The position numbers were made by a program, and so were the translations under genes. From Bog-473 sp963800725 (GTDB lineage Bacteria; Actinomycetota; Acidimicrobiia; Acidimicrobiales; RAAP-2): a stretch of DNA of 64,000 bases. Below the pieces are notes generated by a model. That model searched no databases. It had not been told where the DNA came from and worked only from the letters and a program-made list of their open reading frames with translations. Positions 45,136 to 54,394 of the stretch are shown piece after piece. Positions within the stretch are counted from its first letter, which is position 1, and each line of letters begins with the position of its first letter. Location of the stretch: assembly GCA_963800725.1 (NCBI GenBank), contig CAWDCE010000007.1, forward strand, positions 83,101 to 147,100, read 5' to 3'.

Positions 45136-45528
45136 TCAGTTGCCTTCGGTCCGCTCGGCGGCCTTGCGGCGGCGCGCAATGACTGTCTCGGCCGCCTGGT
45201 TCATCCCGGTGGACAGTGGCCATCCGATGTAGTGGGTGAGATGGAGCACCACTTCGCGCACCTGGTCCTCGGTCAGCTCATCGCGCTCGAGAGCGGAATT
45301 GAACTGGATGTCGAGGAGGTCGCTCTTGCCGAGCGCGGCGAGCACCCCAATGGTCAAGAGGCGACGATCGCGAATGTCAAGGGCCTCTCGGGTCCACACG
45401 CTCCCAAAGAGGTGGTCGACCGTCATGGCGGCGTAGTCGCCGGGCAACGTGTCGGGGTCGACGGAGAACCCGTAGACCTCTTCCATCTTGGCAATGCCGG
45501 CGGATCGTCGGTCTTCGGCCCCGCTCAT
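45136..45528 (-). CDS. Carboxymuconolactone decarboxylase family protein
   Basis: 130 aa helical protein. LFGSVWTREALDIRDRRLLTIGVLAALGK and EVVLHLTHYIGWPLS are family blocks. The CMD/AhpD fold serves in lactone decarboxylation or as a peroxidase-like partner; the CxxC of AhpD is absent here. ATG 45528 overlaps the aldehyde dehydrogenase stop by ATGA. A homologue occupies the same neighbourhood in mycobacteria (recalled as Rv0771). Confidence 0.88.
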   Translation of the reverse strand: MSGAEDRRSAGIAKMEEVYGFSVDPDTLPGDYAAMTVDHLFGSVWTREALDIRDRRLLTIGVLAALGKSDLLDIQFNSALERDELTEDQVREVVLHLTHYIGWPLSTGMNQAAETVIARRRKAAERTEGN

Positions 45529-46995
45529 GCTGGTTCCGCCAGTGACTTCGTCTCCAGATACTCCTCGAACCCTGCCACGCCCATTTCCCTCCCGATCCCT
45601 GATTGCTTGTAGCCACCGAACGGAACATCGGGGCTGTACCACAGGCCGCCATTGACCCCAATGGTCCCGGTGCGGATGCGGTGTGCCACCGACAGCGCTC
45701 GATCGCGATCCTGTGACCATACCGAGCCCGACAGCCCGTAGGGCGAGTCGTTGGCCAGGTCCACCGCGTCGTCGTCCCCGTCGTGGGGGATCAGGACCAG
45801 CACCGGCCCGAAGATCTCCTCTTGGGCGACCCGCGAAGAGTTCTCGAGCCCGACGATGAGGGTCGGTGAGACGAAGAATCCACGTGCCTGATCGGCTGGG
45901 CGGCCACCGCCGCAGAGCACTTGGCCGCCTTCTTCGAGCGCGAGGGACAGATACCCCTCGACCCGATCGCGGCTGGCGGGCGCTGATGAGAGGGCCACAG
46001 ATGATGCCGGGGTCGGTCGGGTCCCCGGCCGGAAGCTTCTCGAGGGTGGCGACCGCCAGGTCGGCCGCCTCGTCGAAGTGCCGGCGCGGGACGAGGAGGC
46101 GGGTGGTGATCGCGCACCCCTGACCGGCATGGGTGCAGACGGTAAAGGCCGCGGTCCCAACGGCACCGCGCAGATCGGCGTCCTCGAGAACCACGAAGGC
46201 GGACTTGCCGCCGAGTTCGAGGAAGACTCGCTTGAGCGATGCGGCGGCCGCGGTCATGACACGCCGACCAGTTGCCGTCGAACCGGTGAAGGTCACCAAA
46301 TCCACCCGGGGATCGGATGCCAGTTGCTCACCGAGGGAATGGTCCGACGAGGAAACGATGTTGACGACTCCGGCCGGGATGTCGGTCTCTTCGGCGATCA
46401 TGCGGCCGAGGACTGTCGCACACCACGGTGTGTCCGGCGCGGGCTTGAGCACCACGGTGTTCCCGGCCGCCAATGCGGGGCCGAGTTTGGCCAAGTTGAT
46501 CTGGTGGGGGACGTTCCACGGAGTGATGGCACCGACGACTCCGGTGGCCTCGCGGCGGATCCAGCGATGCGACGGGATACCAAGTGGGGACGCGTTGCCG
46601 AGGTCGCGTTCCCACTCGTAGGCCTCGGCCATCGATGCCACCCAACCCAATCCGGCTACCGGTTCGTCGAGCTGGGCGGAATAGGTGAAGGACAACGGCG
46701 ACCCGGCCTCGGCCACCGTCAGATTCCGCAGCTCGTCGGCGTGGCGGATGAAGGCGTCCTGGAGCTGGCGCAGGCACGAAACCCGCCGGGCCAGGTCAGT
46801 TGACCAGTTGGTGGTGTCGAAGGCGGTCCTGGCTGCGGCGATGGCCGCGTCCATATCGGCTGGGCCACCGTCGGCCGCGACACCGAGCACTTCTTCGGTA
46901 GCCGGATTGATGATGGTGAACGTCTGGTTGGATGCGGCGGATCGGAGTTCACCACCGATGAACATGCGCTCCTCGCCCATTGAAAGGTCGGTCAT
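45525..46995 (-). CDS. NAD(P)-dependent aldehyde dehydrogenase (one frame break)
   Basis: About 489 aa. FIGGELRSAASNQTF, GAITPWNVPHQINLAKLGPAL, FTGSTATGRRVM, the catalytic glutamate in LELGGKSAFVV and the catalytic cysteine in HAGQGCAITTR are present; the C-terminus has EEIFGPVLVLIPHDGDD and FGGYKQSGIGRE. The frame breaks at the GG pair 45971-45972: one base fewer joins LISARQ to RDRVEGYLSLA. Corresponds in context to AldA of the mycobacterial CYP51 region. Overlaps both operon neighbours. Confidence 0.9.
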
Positions 46996-47894
46996 TGTGG
47001 CCCCTCGGGCGAGAGGCCGAAGATCCGGTCGCACCGTGCGTCGGTCAACTCGGCCAAGGGGAGATCGACGCCGAGCTCTTCGCCCAATGCGCGGGCCGCT
47101 CCGAGGTCCTTGTGGGCCAGGAGCGATGCGGCACGCATGGCATTGACCAACCCAATGTCGGCATCGGGCGGCCACGGTTGCGCGGTGGTGCGGAACATCA
47201 ACGTCGAGGCCCCGCCAATTCGCTTGTCGCTCTCCTTGATGGCCTGGCCGAGTTTGAGGAGGTCGATCCCGGCGGCCTCGGCCAAGGTCTGTGCTTCGAA
47301 CGCCGCCAGCCATGAGCCGTATTGCACCAGATTGCGCGCCAATTTCGCGGACAGTCCCGCGCCGTGGGGGCCCATATGCAATACGAGGCACCCAATGACG
47401 TCGAGCACCGGGCGCACGCGCTCCACCTCGCCTGCGGTGCCCCCGACCATGCAGACGAGCTCACCGCTCGCGGCCGCGCTCGGGCCACCGCTGACTCCGC
47501 AATCGACGACGGCCACCTCATGGCCGAGCCCAACAGCGTGCATCTCCGTCACGGTCTTCGTGGAGATGGTGCTGACAATGATCACGCTGCTGCCTGCCCC
47601 TGCCGCCGAATAGACGCCGTCGCTCCCGGTCAGCACGTCGCGCACCTGCGCGTCATTGACGACCGCCACGAAAATGACGTCGCAGTGACGCGCCAGATCG
47701 GCCGGCGACGACGCAATGTGCGCCGCTTCGCGGTAGGGGTCAAGGGCATCGGCGCGAATGTCGAACACGCTGAGGGCGACATCGGCACCCTTGAGGTTGT
47801 CGGCCAGCCCTCGGCCGATATCACCCAATCCAATGACCCCCACCCGGAGAGAAGCCGGGGCACCGGCAGGATCGGTTGTTTCGCTCGTTGTCAT
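46992..47894 (-). CDS. NAD-binding 3-hydroxyisobutyrate-dehydrogenase-like protein
   Basis: 300 aa beta-hydroxyacid dehydrogenase. Rossmann motif VGVIGLGDIGRGLADNL near residue 18, substrate-binding CGVSGGPSAAASGEL near residue 130, and the catalytic lysine in HGAGLSAKLARNL near residue 182. First gene of the minus-strand arm; GGGAGAG precedes the ATG. Starts about 90 bp from the plus-strand arm, sharing its regulatory gap. Confidence 0.9.
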   Translation of the reverse strand: MTTSETTDPAGAPASLRVGVIGLGDIGRGLADNLKGADVALSVFDIRADALDPYREAAHIASSPADLARHCDVIFVAVVNDAQVRDVLTGSDGVYSAAGAGSSVIIVSTISTKTVTEMHAVGLGHEVAVVDCGVSGGPSAAASGELVCMVGGTAGEVERVRPVLDVIGCLVLHMGPHGAGLSAKLARNLVQYGSWLAAFEAQTLAEAAGIDLLKLGQAIKESDKRIGGASTLMFRTTAQPWPPDADIGLVNAMRAASLLAHKDLGAARALGEELGVDLPLAELTDARCDRIFGLSPEGPQ

Positions 47895-47950
47895 GGCCGC
47901 TGGCTCTCCCGATCATCGGTTGGTCTTCCCAATGTCGGGAAAACAGTGGA

Positions 47951-47983
47951 TCTGGACACTTGTCTGGACTATAGTCTGGACGT
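47951..47983. promoter_or_regulatory. Three TCTGGAC iterons over a leaderless promoter; candidate TetR operator
   Basis: TCTGGAC occurs at 47951-47957, 47963-47969 and 47975-47981, exactly 12 bp apart. Between copies two and three is GACTATAGTC (47967-47976), a 10-bp palindrome containing the -10 TATAGT (47970-47975). ATG 47984 follows 8 nt later with no Shine-Dalgarno. A repressor bound here would cover the -10 and start, and the divergent arm begins only 57 bp away. Confidence 0.65.
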
Positions 47984-48688
47984 ATGACCGATCGCAACGA
48001 CTACTCGGGCGAGTTCGATCCATCTTTTGACTACGAGGATCTGTCGAAGACTGCGCTGGTCCGGCTTGTTCGCGAGTACGCCCTCATCGTCCACCTGCTC
48101 GACCGATCAATGTGTGCGGCCATTGGATTGCGCTACGGAGCCGACGCCGTCAAGGAGTTGGCCATCCAAGAGTGGGCGGGTGCGAGTCCGGTCTACGGGG
48201 ATCGACTGCGCCAGATCATGGCGGTGGAAGGCAATGGGATCACCGCTATCTTCAAGGTGCTCCAACTCGATCCGGGATTCCCGCATCACTACATGGACGT
48301 GCATTACGAAGTGGTCGACGAGTGTCATGGATTCTTCGAGTTGGCCTATTGCGGCGCCCTCATGGACGCGGAGCCGTTCGGCGACACGATGGTCACCAAC
48401 ATGTGCCATCACATCGAAGACGGGACATTCGACGTGACCGCACAGGCGGTCAATCCCAAGGCCCACATCCGCCATGTCCACCGGCCACCGAGGGTTCCGA
48501 GCGACCGGGTGCCACATTGCCGGTGGGAAGTCGTGATCGAGGACGAGACCGAGACACTCCCTGAGGCGGACATCACCAAGATCACCCGGATGACCACGGC
48601 GGCAACGTTCTCATTCCCCGACATGAAGGACGGCACCCCCCATATCCCCGCGGCCGCACCCGAGGCGCCGAGCAGCAACGAGCTGTGA
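47984..48688 (+). CDS. Conserved protein of unknown function, first gene of the CYP51 arm
   Basis: 234 aa, no signal peptide or membrane helix. An N-terminal helical part (LSKTALVRLVREYALIVHLLDRSMCAAIG) precedes AVKELAIQEWAG and a mixed domain with HYEVVDECHGFFELAYCGAL, TMVTNMCHHIEDGTFDVTA and CRWEVVIED. Several conserved-looking Cys and His residues (MCHHIE, CRW) could bind metal or act in catalysis; it loosely recalls the L-2-amino-thiazoline-4-carboxylate hydrolase-like group, but I cannot name the family. Leaderless start under the iteron operator; overlaps the TetR gene. Confidence 0.72.
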   Translation: MTDRNDYSGEFDPSFDYEDLSKTALVRLVREYALIVHLLDRSMCAAIGLRYGADAVKELAIQEWAGASPVYGDRLRQIMAVEGNGITAIFKVLQLDPGFPHHYMDVHYEVVDECHGFFELAYCGALMDAEPFGDTMVTNMCHHIEDGTFDVTAQAVNPKAHIRHVHRPPRVPSDRVPHCRWEVVIEDETETLPEADITKITRMTTAATFSFPDMKDGTPHIPAAAPEAPSSNEL

Positions 48689-49314
48689 TGTTCGAGTCCT
48701 CTTCCGATGACCTCCGCTCGGTGGGCGACGCCCACCGCGCGGCCGCCGCTCAGCAACCGGGCCGGCGGCACCTCTCGGATCGCCAGGCCGAAGCGGTAGA
48801 GCGACTGGTGCTCGCCGCCGCTCAAGAGGTCGAACAACGCAGCTACCCCGAAATTTCGGTCCGCAGTATCGCCAAACGTGCCGGCGTGGCCGCTGCCACC
48901 GCCTACACCTATTTTTCCAGTAAGGACCATCTTTTGGCCGAGGTCCTCTGGCGTCGCATGCTGGCCGCTCCCTACCTGATCGACTTGAGTCAACCACTGC
49001 CCGAACGCGTGGCGAATGCGGTCCGCAGCATGGGATTTGGCACCGTGGACAGTCCCGCCGTCGTCAATGCGTGCACCACCGCCCTCCTCGGCGACGGGCC
49101 CGACGTCAAACATGTGCGTGCCCGAATCGGGACCGAGATCGCCGTGCGGCTCAAGGCGGCACTAGGCCCCAACGGCGACCCGGCCGTGCTCCGTGTGCTC
49201 CAGATCACCTACACCGGGGCGATCCTCAGCGCAGGAATGGGACATCTCGATTTTGCCGACCTTCCCGATCTCTTGGCGGAGGCGGCCGACCTCATGAGCC
49301 GGGGGGCGCAATGA
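48685..49314 (+). CDS. TetR-family transcriptional regulator
   Basis: 209 aa. The HTH is YPEISVRSIAKRAGVAAATAYTYFSSKDHLLAEVL near residues 53-90, a standard TetR DNA-binding domain; the C-terminal ligand domain is helical and unspecific. Start is GTG 48685 or ATG 48688, overlapping the preceding stop. As the second gene after the iteron region, it is the obvious candidate to bind that site and control both arms in response to a pathway intermediate (inference). Confidence 0.9.
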   Translation: MMFESSSDDLRSVGDAHRAAAAQQPGRRHLSDRQAEAVERLVLAAAQEVEQRSYPEISVRSIAKRAGVAAATAYTYFSSKDHLLAEVLWRRMLAAPYLIDLSQPLPERVANAVRSMGFGTVDSPAVVNACTTALLGDGPDVKHVRARIGTEIAVRLKAALGPNGDPAVLRVLQITYTGAILSAGMGHLDFADLPDLLAEAADLMSRGAQ

Positions 49315-50507
49315 CCACCGCCGAGCGGCTCAGTTACAACCCTTACGACTACGCCATGCACGAGGATCCCTACCCGACCTATGCGCGCCTGCGGGCCGAG
49401 TCTCCCGTGTACTACAACGCCGAGCTCGACTTCTACGCGTACTCGCGCCACGCCGACGTGTTGGCGGCATTTCGCGACGTGGATCGTTACTCAAATGCGT
49501 TCGGCGTGTCGCTCGACCCCGCCGCGTTCGGGCCCGACGCGCACAAGGCCATGTCGTTTCTCGCCATGGATCCCCCCCGCCACACCCGCATGCGCTCCAT
49601 CGCGGGCAAAAGCTTCACTCCTCGTCGCGTGGCCGAGATGGAGGTGCGCATCCGAGAGCTCGCGGTGGGGCATCTCAGACCGGCCCTCGAATCCAAGAGC
49701 TTCGACTTCATTGGCGACTTTGCCGGCCGGCTCCCGATGGATGTGATCTCAGAACTCGTCGGGGTCCCACCCAGCGATAGGGCCGAGATCCGACGGTTAG
49801 CCGATCTGTTGGTCCACCGGGCCGAGGGCGTCAACGATGTGCCGCCCGAGGGGATGGAGGCGGCCTTGATCCTGGCCGGCTATTACGCCGACATGGTGGC
49901 CGATCGCCGGGCGCATGAACGCGACGATCTGACCTGGTCCCTCCTCCAATCCGAGATCGACGGCGATCGTCTCAGCGACGACGAAGTGATCTCGTTCCTC
50001 TTCCTTTTGGTGGTGGCCGGCAACGAGACGACGACCAAACTCTTGGGCAACGCCTGGTACTGGGGTTGGCGCAATCCCGACCAGGTGGCTAAGCCGCTGG
50101 CCGATCCGGCCCGGGTACCCGATTGGGTCGAAGAGACGCTGCGCTATGACACCTCAACGCAGATGATCCTTCGGGTGACCCGTGCGCCGGTCAGCGTGAG
50201 CGGGACCGACATCGACGAAGGCAAGCGGATCCTGTTGCTCATTGGATCGGCCAACCGGGATGAGGCGGTCTTCGCTGACCCTGACCGTTTCGAGATTGAT
50301 CGTGACACACAAGGCCTGATCAGCTTCGGTGGCGGCCGGCACTTCTGCATGGGGGCGGCGCTCGCACGCATGGAGGCGCGTATTGCCCTCACCGAGTTGA
50401 CCAAGGCGATCTCGTCCTATGAGGTCGACCCGGCCGGTCTCGAGCGGGTGCATTCCATCAACGTGCGCGGACTCGCTGCGTTGCCCACGACCGTGACCCT
50501 GCGCTGA
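49311..50507 (+). CDS. Cytochrome P450 (soluble, actinobacterial type)
   Basis: 398 aa. I-helix oxygen-binding motif AGNETTTKL, ExxR as EETLRYD, and heme loop FGGGRHFCMGAALARME with the cysteine ligand. Fits soluble bacterial P450s that use a ferredoxin; the small ferredoxin two genes on is the likely donor. Its place next to SDR-CYP51-ferredoxin matches CYP123 in the mycobacterial cluster (recalled as Rv0766c). Overlaps the TetR stop (ATGA). Frame intact. Confidence 0.94.
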   Translation: MTTAERLSYNPYDYAMHEDPYPTYARLRAESPVYYNAELDFYAYSRHADVLAAFRDVDRYSNAFGVSLDPAAFGPDAHKAMSFLAMDPPRHTRMRSIAGKSFTPRRVAEMEVRIRELAVGHLRPALESKSFDFIGDFAGRLPMDVISELVGVPPSDRAEIRRLADLLVHRAEGVNDVPPEGMEAALILAGYYADMVADRRAHERDDLTWSLLQSEIDGDRLSDDEVISFLFLLVVAGNETTTKLLGNAWYWGWRNPDQVAKPLADPARVPDWVEETLRYDTSTQMILRVTRAPVSVSGTDIDEGKRILLLIGSANRDEAVFADPDRFEIDRDTQGLISFGGGRHFCMGAALARMEARIALTELTKAISSYEVDPAGLERVHSINVRGLAALPTTVTLR

Positions 50508-51296
50508 TGGCACGTTTCGAGGAGCACCCGAGTCGCCGGCCTTCGGTGGTCACCGGGGCCTCGTCGGGTATCGGCGCCGCCACGGCCCAAGCACTGGCCG
50601 CGGCCGGTCACCCCGTCATCCTCGGAGCCCGTCGAATTGAGGCGTGCAACGAAGTGGCCGACACCATTCGCCGCAGCGGAGGTGAGGCGACCGCCTTCGC
50701 GCTGGATCTGGGCCAGCCAGATTCCATTTTGCAATTTGTCCAGAATGCCGCAGAGGCCTTCGGTCCCATCGAGATCCTGGTCTCGAATGCCGCGCAGATC
50801 CGACCTGGCGCGGCTTTGGCCACCGATCCCGAGGACTTCGAAGCGGTGGTGCGGATCAATCTCAGCGGCGCGCATCGGCTGGTCCACGCACTTGGCCCTG
50901 GCATGGTCGATCGCGGACAGCGGGGACATGGTGTTTGTGACCTCGGACACGGTGGTGCATCCACGCCCCCAGATGTCGGCCTACATGTCGTCGAAATGGG
51001 GCCTCGAAGGCTTCGTCACCTCATTGCAGATGGAACTCGAGGGGACCGGTGTACGCGCAAGTGTGGTGCGACCCGGACCGACACTGACCGGCATGGGTAT
51101 GGACTGGGATCCGTTGGTGACCGACGAAGTCCTGACCGAATGGGTGCGTTGGGGCCTGGCCCGCCACTCCGCATTCTTGCGACCTGAAGGGGTGGCGGCG
51201 GCCATTGCCCACACGGTGAGTGCGCCGCGTGGCACACATTTGAGCATTATCGAGGTGCAGCCCGAAGCGCCTCTTTCTTCCAAGGAGGCACCATGA
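50507..51296 (+). CDS. SDR-family oxidoreductase (one frame break)
   Basis: About 262 aa. VTGASSGIGAATAQALA binds cofactor; VSNAAQIRPGAAL and, after the break, VFVTSDTVVHPRPQMSAYMSSKWGLEGF (Ser, YxxxK) form the active site; VVRPGPTLTGMGMDW follows. The frame changes near 50920 at GMVDR/SGDMVF, a one-base error most likely. Lies between the two P450 genes, probably oxidising the alcohol they form. Overlaps both neighbours. Confidence 0.87.
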
Positions 51297-52663
51297 CGGT
51301 GAGCACCATGCGACGTGAACCGCCGCGAGTCTCAGGTGGGACGGGACAAAACGCCCACCTGGACGAATTGCGCCACGACCCGATCGCCCTGATGGCTCGA
51401 GTGCGCGCCGAGTGTGGTGACGTCGGTGAGTTCACGATTGGCGAGCGCGACGTCGTGCTCCTCACGGGGGCCGATGCCAACGAGTACTACTTCCGCGCTC
51501 CTGAAGAGCAGCTTGATCAGGCGGAGGCGTATCCCTTTATGAAGCCGATTTTCGGAGAGGGTGTCGTGTTCGACGCGCCGCCCGAACGCCGGCGCGAGAT
51601 GCTCCATAACCAGGCGTTGCGGGACAAATTCATGCGGGGCCACGCCGCTACCATCGCGGCCGAGGTCGAGGCAATGGTGGCGAACTGGGACGATGAGGGG
51701 GAGATCGACCTGCTCGCCTTCTTCGCCGAGTTGACCATCTACACCTCGTCGGCCTGCCTGATTGGGAAGCGTTTTCGTTCCGAGCTCGATGGACGTTTCG
51801 CCGAGCTTTACCACGACCTTGAGCAGGGCACCGACCCGATCGCCTATGTGGATCCTTATGCCGACATCGAGAGTTTCCGCCGGCGGGACCAGGCCCGGGT
51901 GGCCCTGGTGGAACTCGTCCAAGGGATCATGGAGCGCCGGGCCGCGGCGCCGCCGGCGCCGGACGGCGAGCAGGATCTGCTCGATGTCTTGATGTCGATC
52001 AAAGAAGAAGACGGAAGCGGTCGCTTCAGCGCGGACACGGTGACCGGCATGTTCATCTCCATGATGTTCGCGGGTCATCACACGACGTCGGGGACTGCGG
52101 CGTGGACGCTGATTGAGTTGCTCCGTCATCCATCGGACATGGCAGCCGTGAACCAGGAACTCGACGCGCTGTACTCGGACGGCTCAGAGGTGAGTTTCCA
52201 GGCGTTGCGGGAGATCCCACACCTCGAATCCGCACTGAAAGAAGCGCTGCGTCTGCATCCGCCGCTGATCTTGTTGCTCCGGGTCGCCATGGAGGACCTG
52301 ACCTATCGCGACTTCACCATTGCCAAGGGAAAGTTCGTCGCCGCCAGCCCGTCGATCTCGAACCGGATCCCCGAAGACTTCCCCGAACCCGACGCGTTTG
52401 ACCCGAGCCGGTACCTGAGCGGCCGCGAAGAGGATCGGGCCAACCCGTGGACCTGGATTCCCTTTGGGGCAGGCCGCCATCGCTGCGTCGGCGCCAACTT
52501 CGCCATGATGCAGCTCAAAGCGATCTTTTCGGTGTTGCTCCAGGGATGGGAATTCGAAGCGGCTCAGCCGCTTGACTCTTACCGCAACGACCACTCCAAG
52601 ATGGTGGTGCAGCTCCAGCAGCCCTGCCGGGTGCGTTACCGCCGCCGCGAGGTGGGCGTATGA
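51293..52663 (+). CDS. cyp51: CYP51-like cytochrome P450 (sterol 14alpha-demethylase family)
   Basis: 456 aa. The CYP51 signatures are visible: FAGHHTTSGTAAWTLIELL in helix I, EALRLHPPLILLLRVA around ExxR, and heme loop PFGAGRHRCVGANFAMMQLK. EAYPFMKPIFGEGVVFDAPPERRREML also matches the family. It stands directly before a ferredoxin gene with overlap ATGA, as CYP51 does in mycobacteria. No sterol biosynthesis genes are in the window, so a catabolic or exogenous substrate is possible. Confidence 0.92.
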   Translation: MTVSTMRREPPRVSGGTGQNAHLDELRHDPIALMARVRAECGDVGEFTIGERDVVLLTGADANEYYFRAPEEQLDQAEAYPFMKPIFGEGVVFDAPPERRREMLHNQALRDKFMRGHAATIAAEVEAMVANWDDEGEIDLLAFFAELTIYTSSACLIGKRFRSELDGRFAELYHDLEQGTDPIAYVDPYADIESFRRRDQARVALVELVQGIMERRAAAPPAPDGEQDLLDVLMSIKEEDGSGRFSADTVTGMFISMMFAGHHTTSGTAAWTLIELLRHPSDMAAVNQELDALYSDGSEVSFQALREIPHLESALKEALRLHPPLILLLRVAMEDLTYRDFTIAKGKFVAASPSISNRIPEDFPEPDAFDPSRYLSGREEDRANPWTWIPFGAGRHRCVGANFAMMQLKAIFSVLLQGWEFEAAQPLDSYRNDHSKMVVQLQQPCRVRYRRREVGV

Positions 52664-52854
52664 AAGTCGTGGTGGATCGCGATCTTTGCCAAGGTCATGC
52701 GACCTGCGAAGGAGAGGCACCCGAGGTGTTCTCCGTGTCCAAGAACGGAGAACTCACCATTTTGAACCCCAACCCGACCGAAGACCAGCGTCAAGTGGTC
52801 GAAATGGCCGTGAAGTATTGCCCCACCCATGCCCTGCGCCTAGAGGAGGACTGA
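52660..52854 (+). CDS. Small iron-sulfur ferredoxin, redox partner of CYP51
   Basis: 64 aa. Cluster ligands are C-x2-H-x2-C in LCQGHATCEG and a distal CPT near residue 53; histidine in place of the usual second cysteine matches the P450-associated ferredoxins of the Rv0763c kind. VVVDRDLCQGH and AVKYCPTHALRLEED are typical. It should pass electrons to one or both P450s. Coupled to CYP51 by ATGA. Confidence 0.93.
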   Translation: MKVVVDRDLCQGHATCEGEAPEVFSVSKNGELTILNPNPTEDQRQVVEMAVKYCPTHALRLEED

Positions 52855-52859
52855 ATTCG

Positions 52860-53429
52860 ATGCCCCCATACCCGAGAGCCGAACTCGAAGAGATGGTTGA
52901 GCGCTGGTTGGCCGTTAACCGCGAGGGCGAGGCCAAGCAGGACTGGCGACACATGGCCGATCTCTATACCGAGGATGCCACCTACGGGTGGAACGCCGGA
53001 TCCAATGACGAGTTTATGGCAGTGGGGCGCGACGAGATCCGTGAACTCGCACTGACGCTCGAGATGAGCGGCCTCGAGGGATGGACATATCCGTACCAAA
53101 AGGTCCTGATCGATGACCAACAAGGCGAGGTGCTCGGCCTATGGAAACAGGTGGCGGACGCCACGCGGGCCGACGGTTCGCACTATGAGATTGCCGGGTT
53201 GGGCGGCAGCTGGTTTCGCTATGGCGGGAATTTCCAGTGGAGTTGGCAACGAGACTTCTTCGATGTCGGCAACGCCGGCACCATCTTCTTGGAGATGATC
53301 GGCGACGGGACCCTGCTGCCGGGGATGCGCCAGCGGATCGAGCGGGCCATGGCGGGCGAACGCCTGCCGGGGCACTACCCCCTCGGCAAGGCGCCGGTCG
53401 GTCTGTGGGAAGTTCCTGATGGTGCGTAA
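52860..53429 (+). CDS. NTF2-like (SnoaL-type) protein
   Basis: 189 aa. A cone-shaped NTF2-like fold is suggested by LEEMVERWLAVNREGEAKQDW, MADLYTEDATYGWN and later aromatic strands WRQDFF-like (WSWQRDFFDVG). Members include ketosteroid isomerase-like and polyketide cyclases; catalytic residues cannot be assigned. AGGAGGA stands before the ATG. Comes 5 nt after the ferredoxin; a ketosteroid-isomerase-like gene is also near CYP51 in mycobacteria (recalled as Rv0760c). Confidence 0.82.
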   Translation: MPPYPRAELEEMVERWLAVNREGEAKQDWRHMADLYTEDATYGWNAGSNDEFMAVGRDEIRELALTLEMSGLEGWTYPYQKVLIDDQQGEVLGLWKQVADATRADGSHYEIAGLGGSWFRYGGNFQWSWQRDFFDVGNAGTIFLEMIGDGTLLPGMRQRIERAMAGERLPGHYPLGKAPVGLWEVPDGA

Positions 53430-53611
53430 CACCCGCGCCTGAGCCATCGTCGCTGGCCGAACGTTCGGCGCTGCGACGCCGACCAGAACCGACGGCCCGT
53501 CGGGCCCACGAGTTTGAACGTACGATCATGGTCGATCAACCGGTCTGGCGAGCCGCGCCAATTCGAGAAGGCGTGGGCCATGGCGAAGGACACGAACGCA
53601 GGAGGGACGCA

Positions 53612-54392
53612 ATGACGGACAAGGTGCGCTTCGAGGTGAACGGGCCGGTGGGCGTGATCACGAACAACAATCCCGACAAGCGCAACGCCTTCGACGACGA
53701 CATGGATGCCCGACTCTTCGAGATCCTCGCCGAGCTCAAGGAGCGCCCGGACATCAGGGCGGTCATCTGGCGAGGCGACGGCAAAGCGTGGTCGTCGGGC
53801 CACGATGTGTCGGTCATCGGGACGAACGTGACCTCGCTGACGCATCACGAGCTCATGACCCGGGGCCATCGGGGGATCCTCCAGATGTTCGACCTCGATA
53901 TCCCCATCATTGTGGCTATCCAAGGTTGGGCCATCGGGGGCTCATTTCAGCGGGCGCTGCTCTGCGACATCAGGATCGCCGCTGAAGGCACCCGCTTCAT
54001 GCTCCCCGAGGTTGGACATGGCGTCATTCCCGACACCGGCGGGGTCGGTCGCCTCTACCAAATGTGTGGCCCCGGTGTGGTCAGTGACCTGGTGCTGACC
54101 GGCCGCGTAATGAGCGCGCAAGAAGCTCTCGGGCACGGCATCATCTCGCGTATCGTGGCGCCCGAGTCGCTTGACGACGTGGCCTGGGAGATGGCGAACA
54201 AGGTCGCCTCGTCACCGGCGGTCACGGTGAAACTGGCTCGACGGGTGCTCGCACACCTGAGTGAGCCCGCCATCCGGACCTCGATGGCCGATGAGTTGAT
54301 CTATCAGACCTTCATCAACAAGTCGTCAGACTTCGCGGGAATTCAAGGCATCGACGACGGAAGGTCGCGAGCCGCACTACACGGGGAGCTGA
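53612..54392 (+). CDS. Enoyl-CoA hydratase/isomerase family protein (one frame break at 3' end)
   Basis: About 260 aa crotonase. VGVITNNNPDKRNAFDDDM, GKAWSSGHDVSVIG, AIQGWAIGGSFQRALLCDIRIAA and LPEVGHGVIPDTGGVGRLY are family blocks. One extra G in the run 54337-54339 shifts the end; removing it yields FAEFKASTTEGREPHYTGS and a stop at 54390-54392, three bases before the next ATG. Without this correction the gene appears falsely fused to the following SDR. GGAGGGA precedes the ATG. It follows a 180-bp gap, so it may have its own promoter. Confidence 0.9.
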
Positions 54393-54394
54393 GG

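Noticed and set aside
51293..52663. CYP51 as evidence of sterol biosynthesis
   Set aside because: No other sterol biosynthetic genes are present; the neighbours are catabolic, as in mycobacteria.
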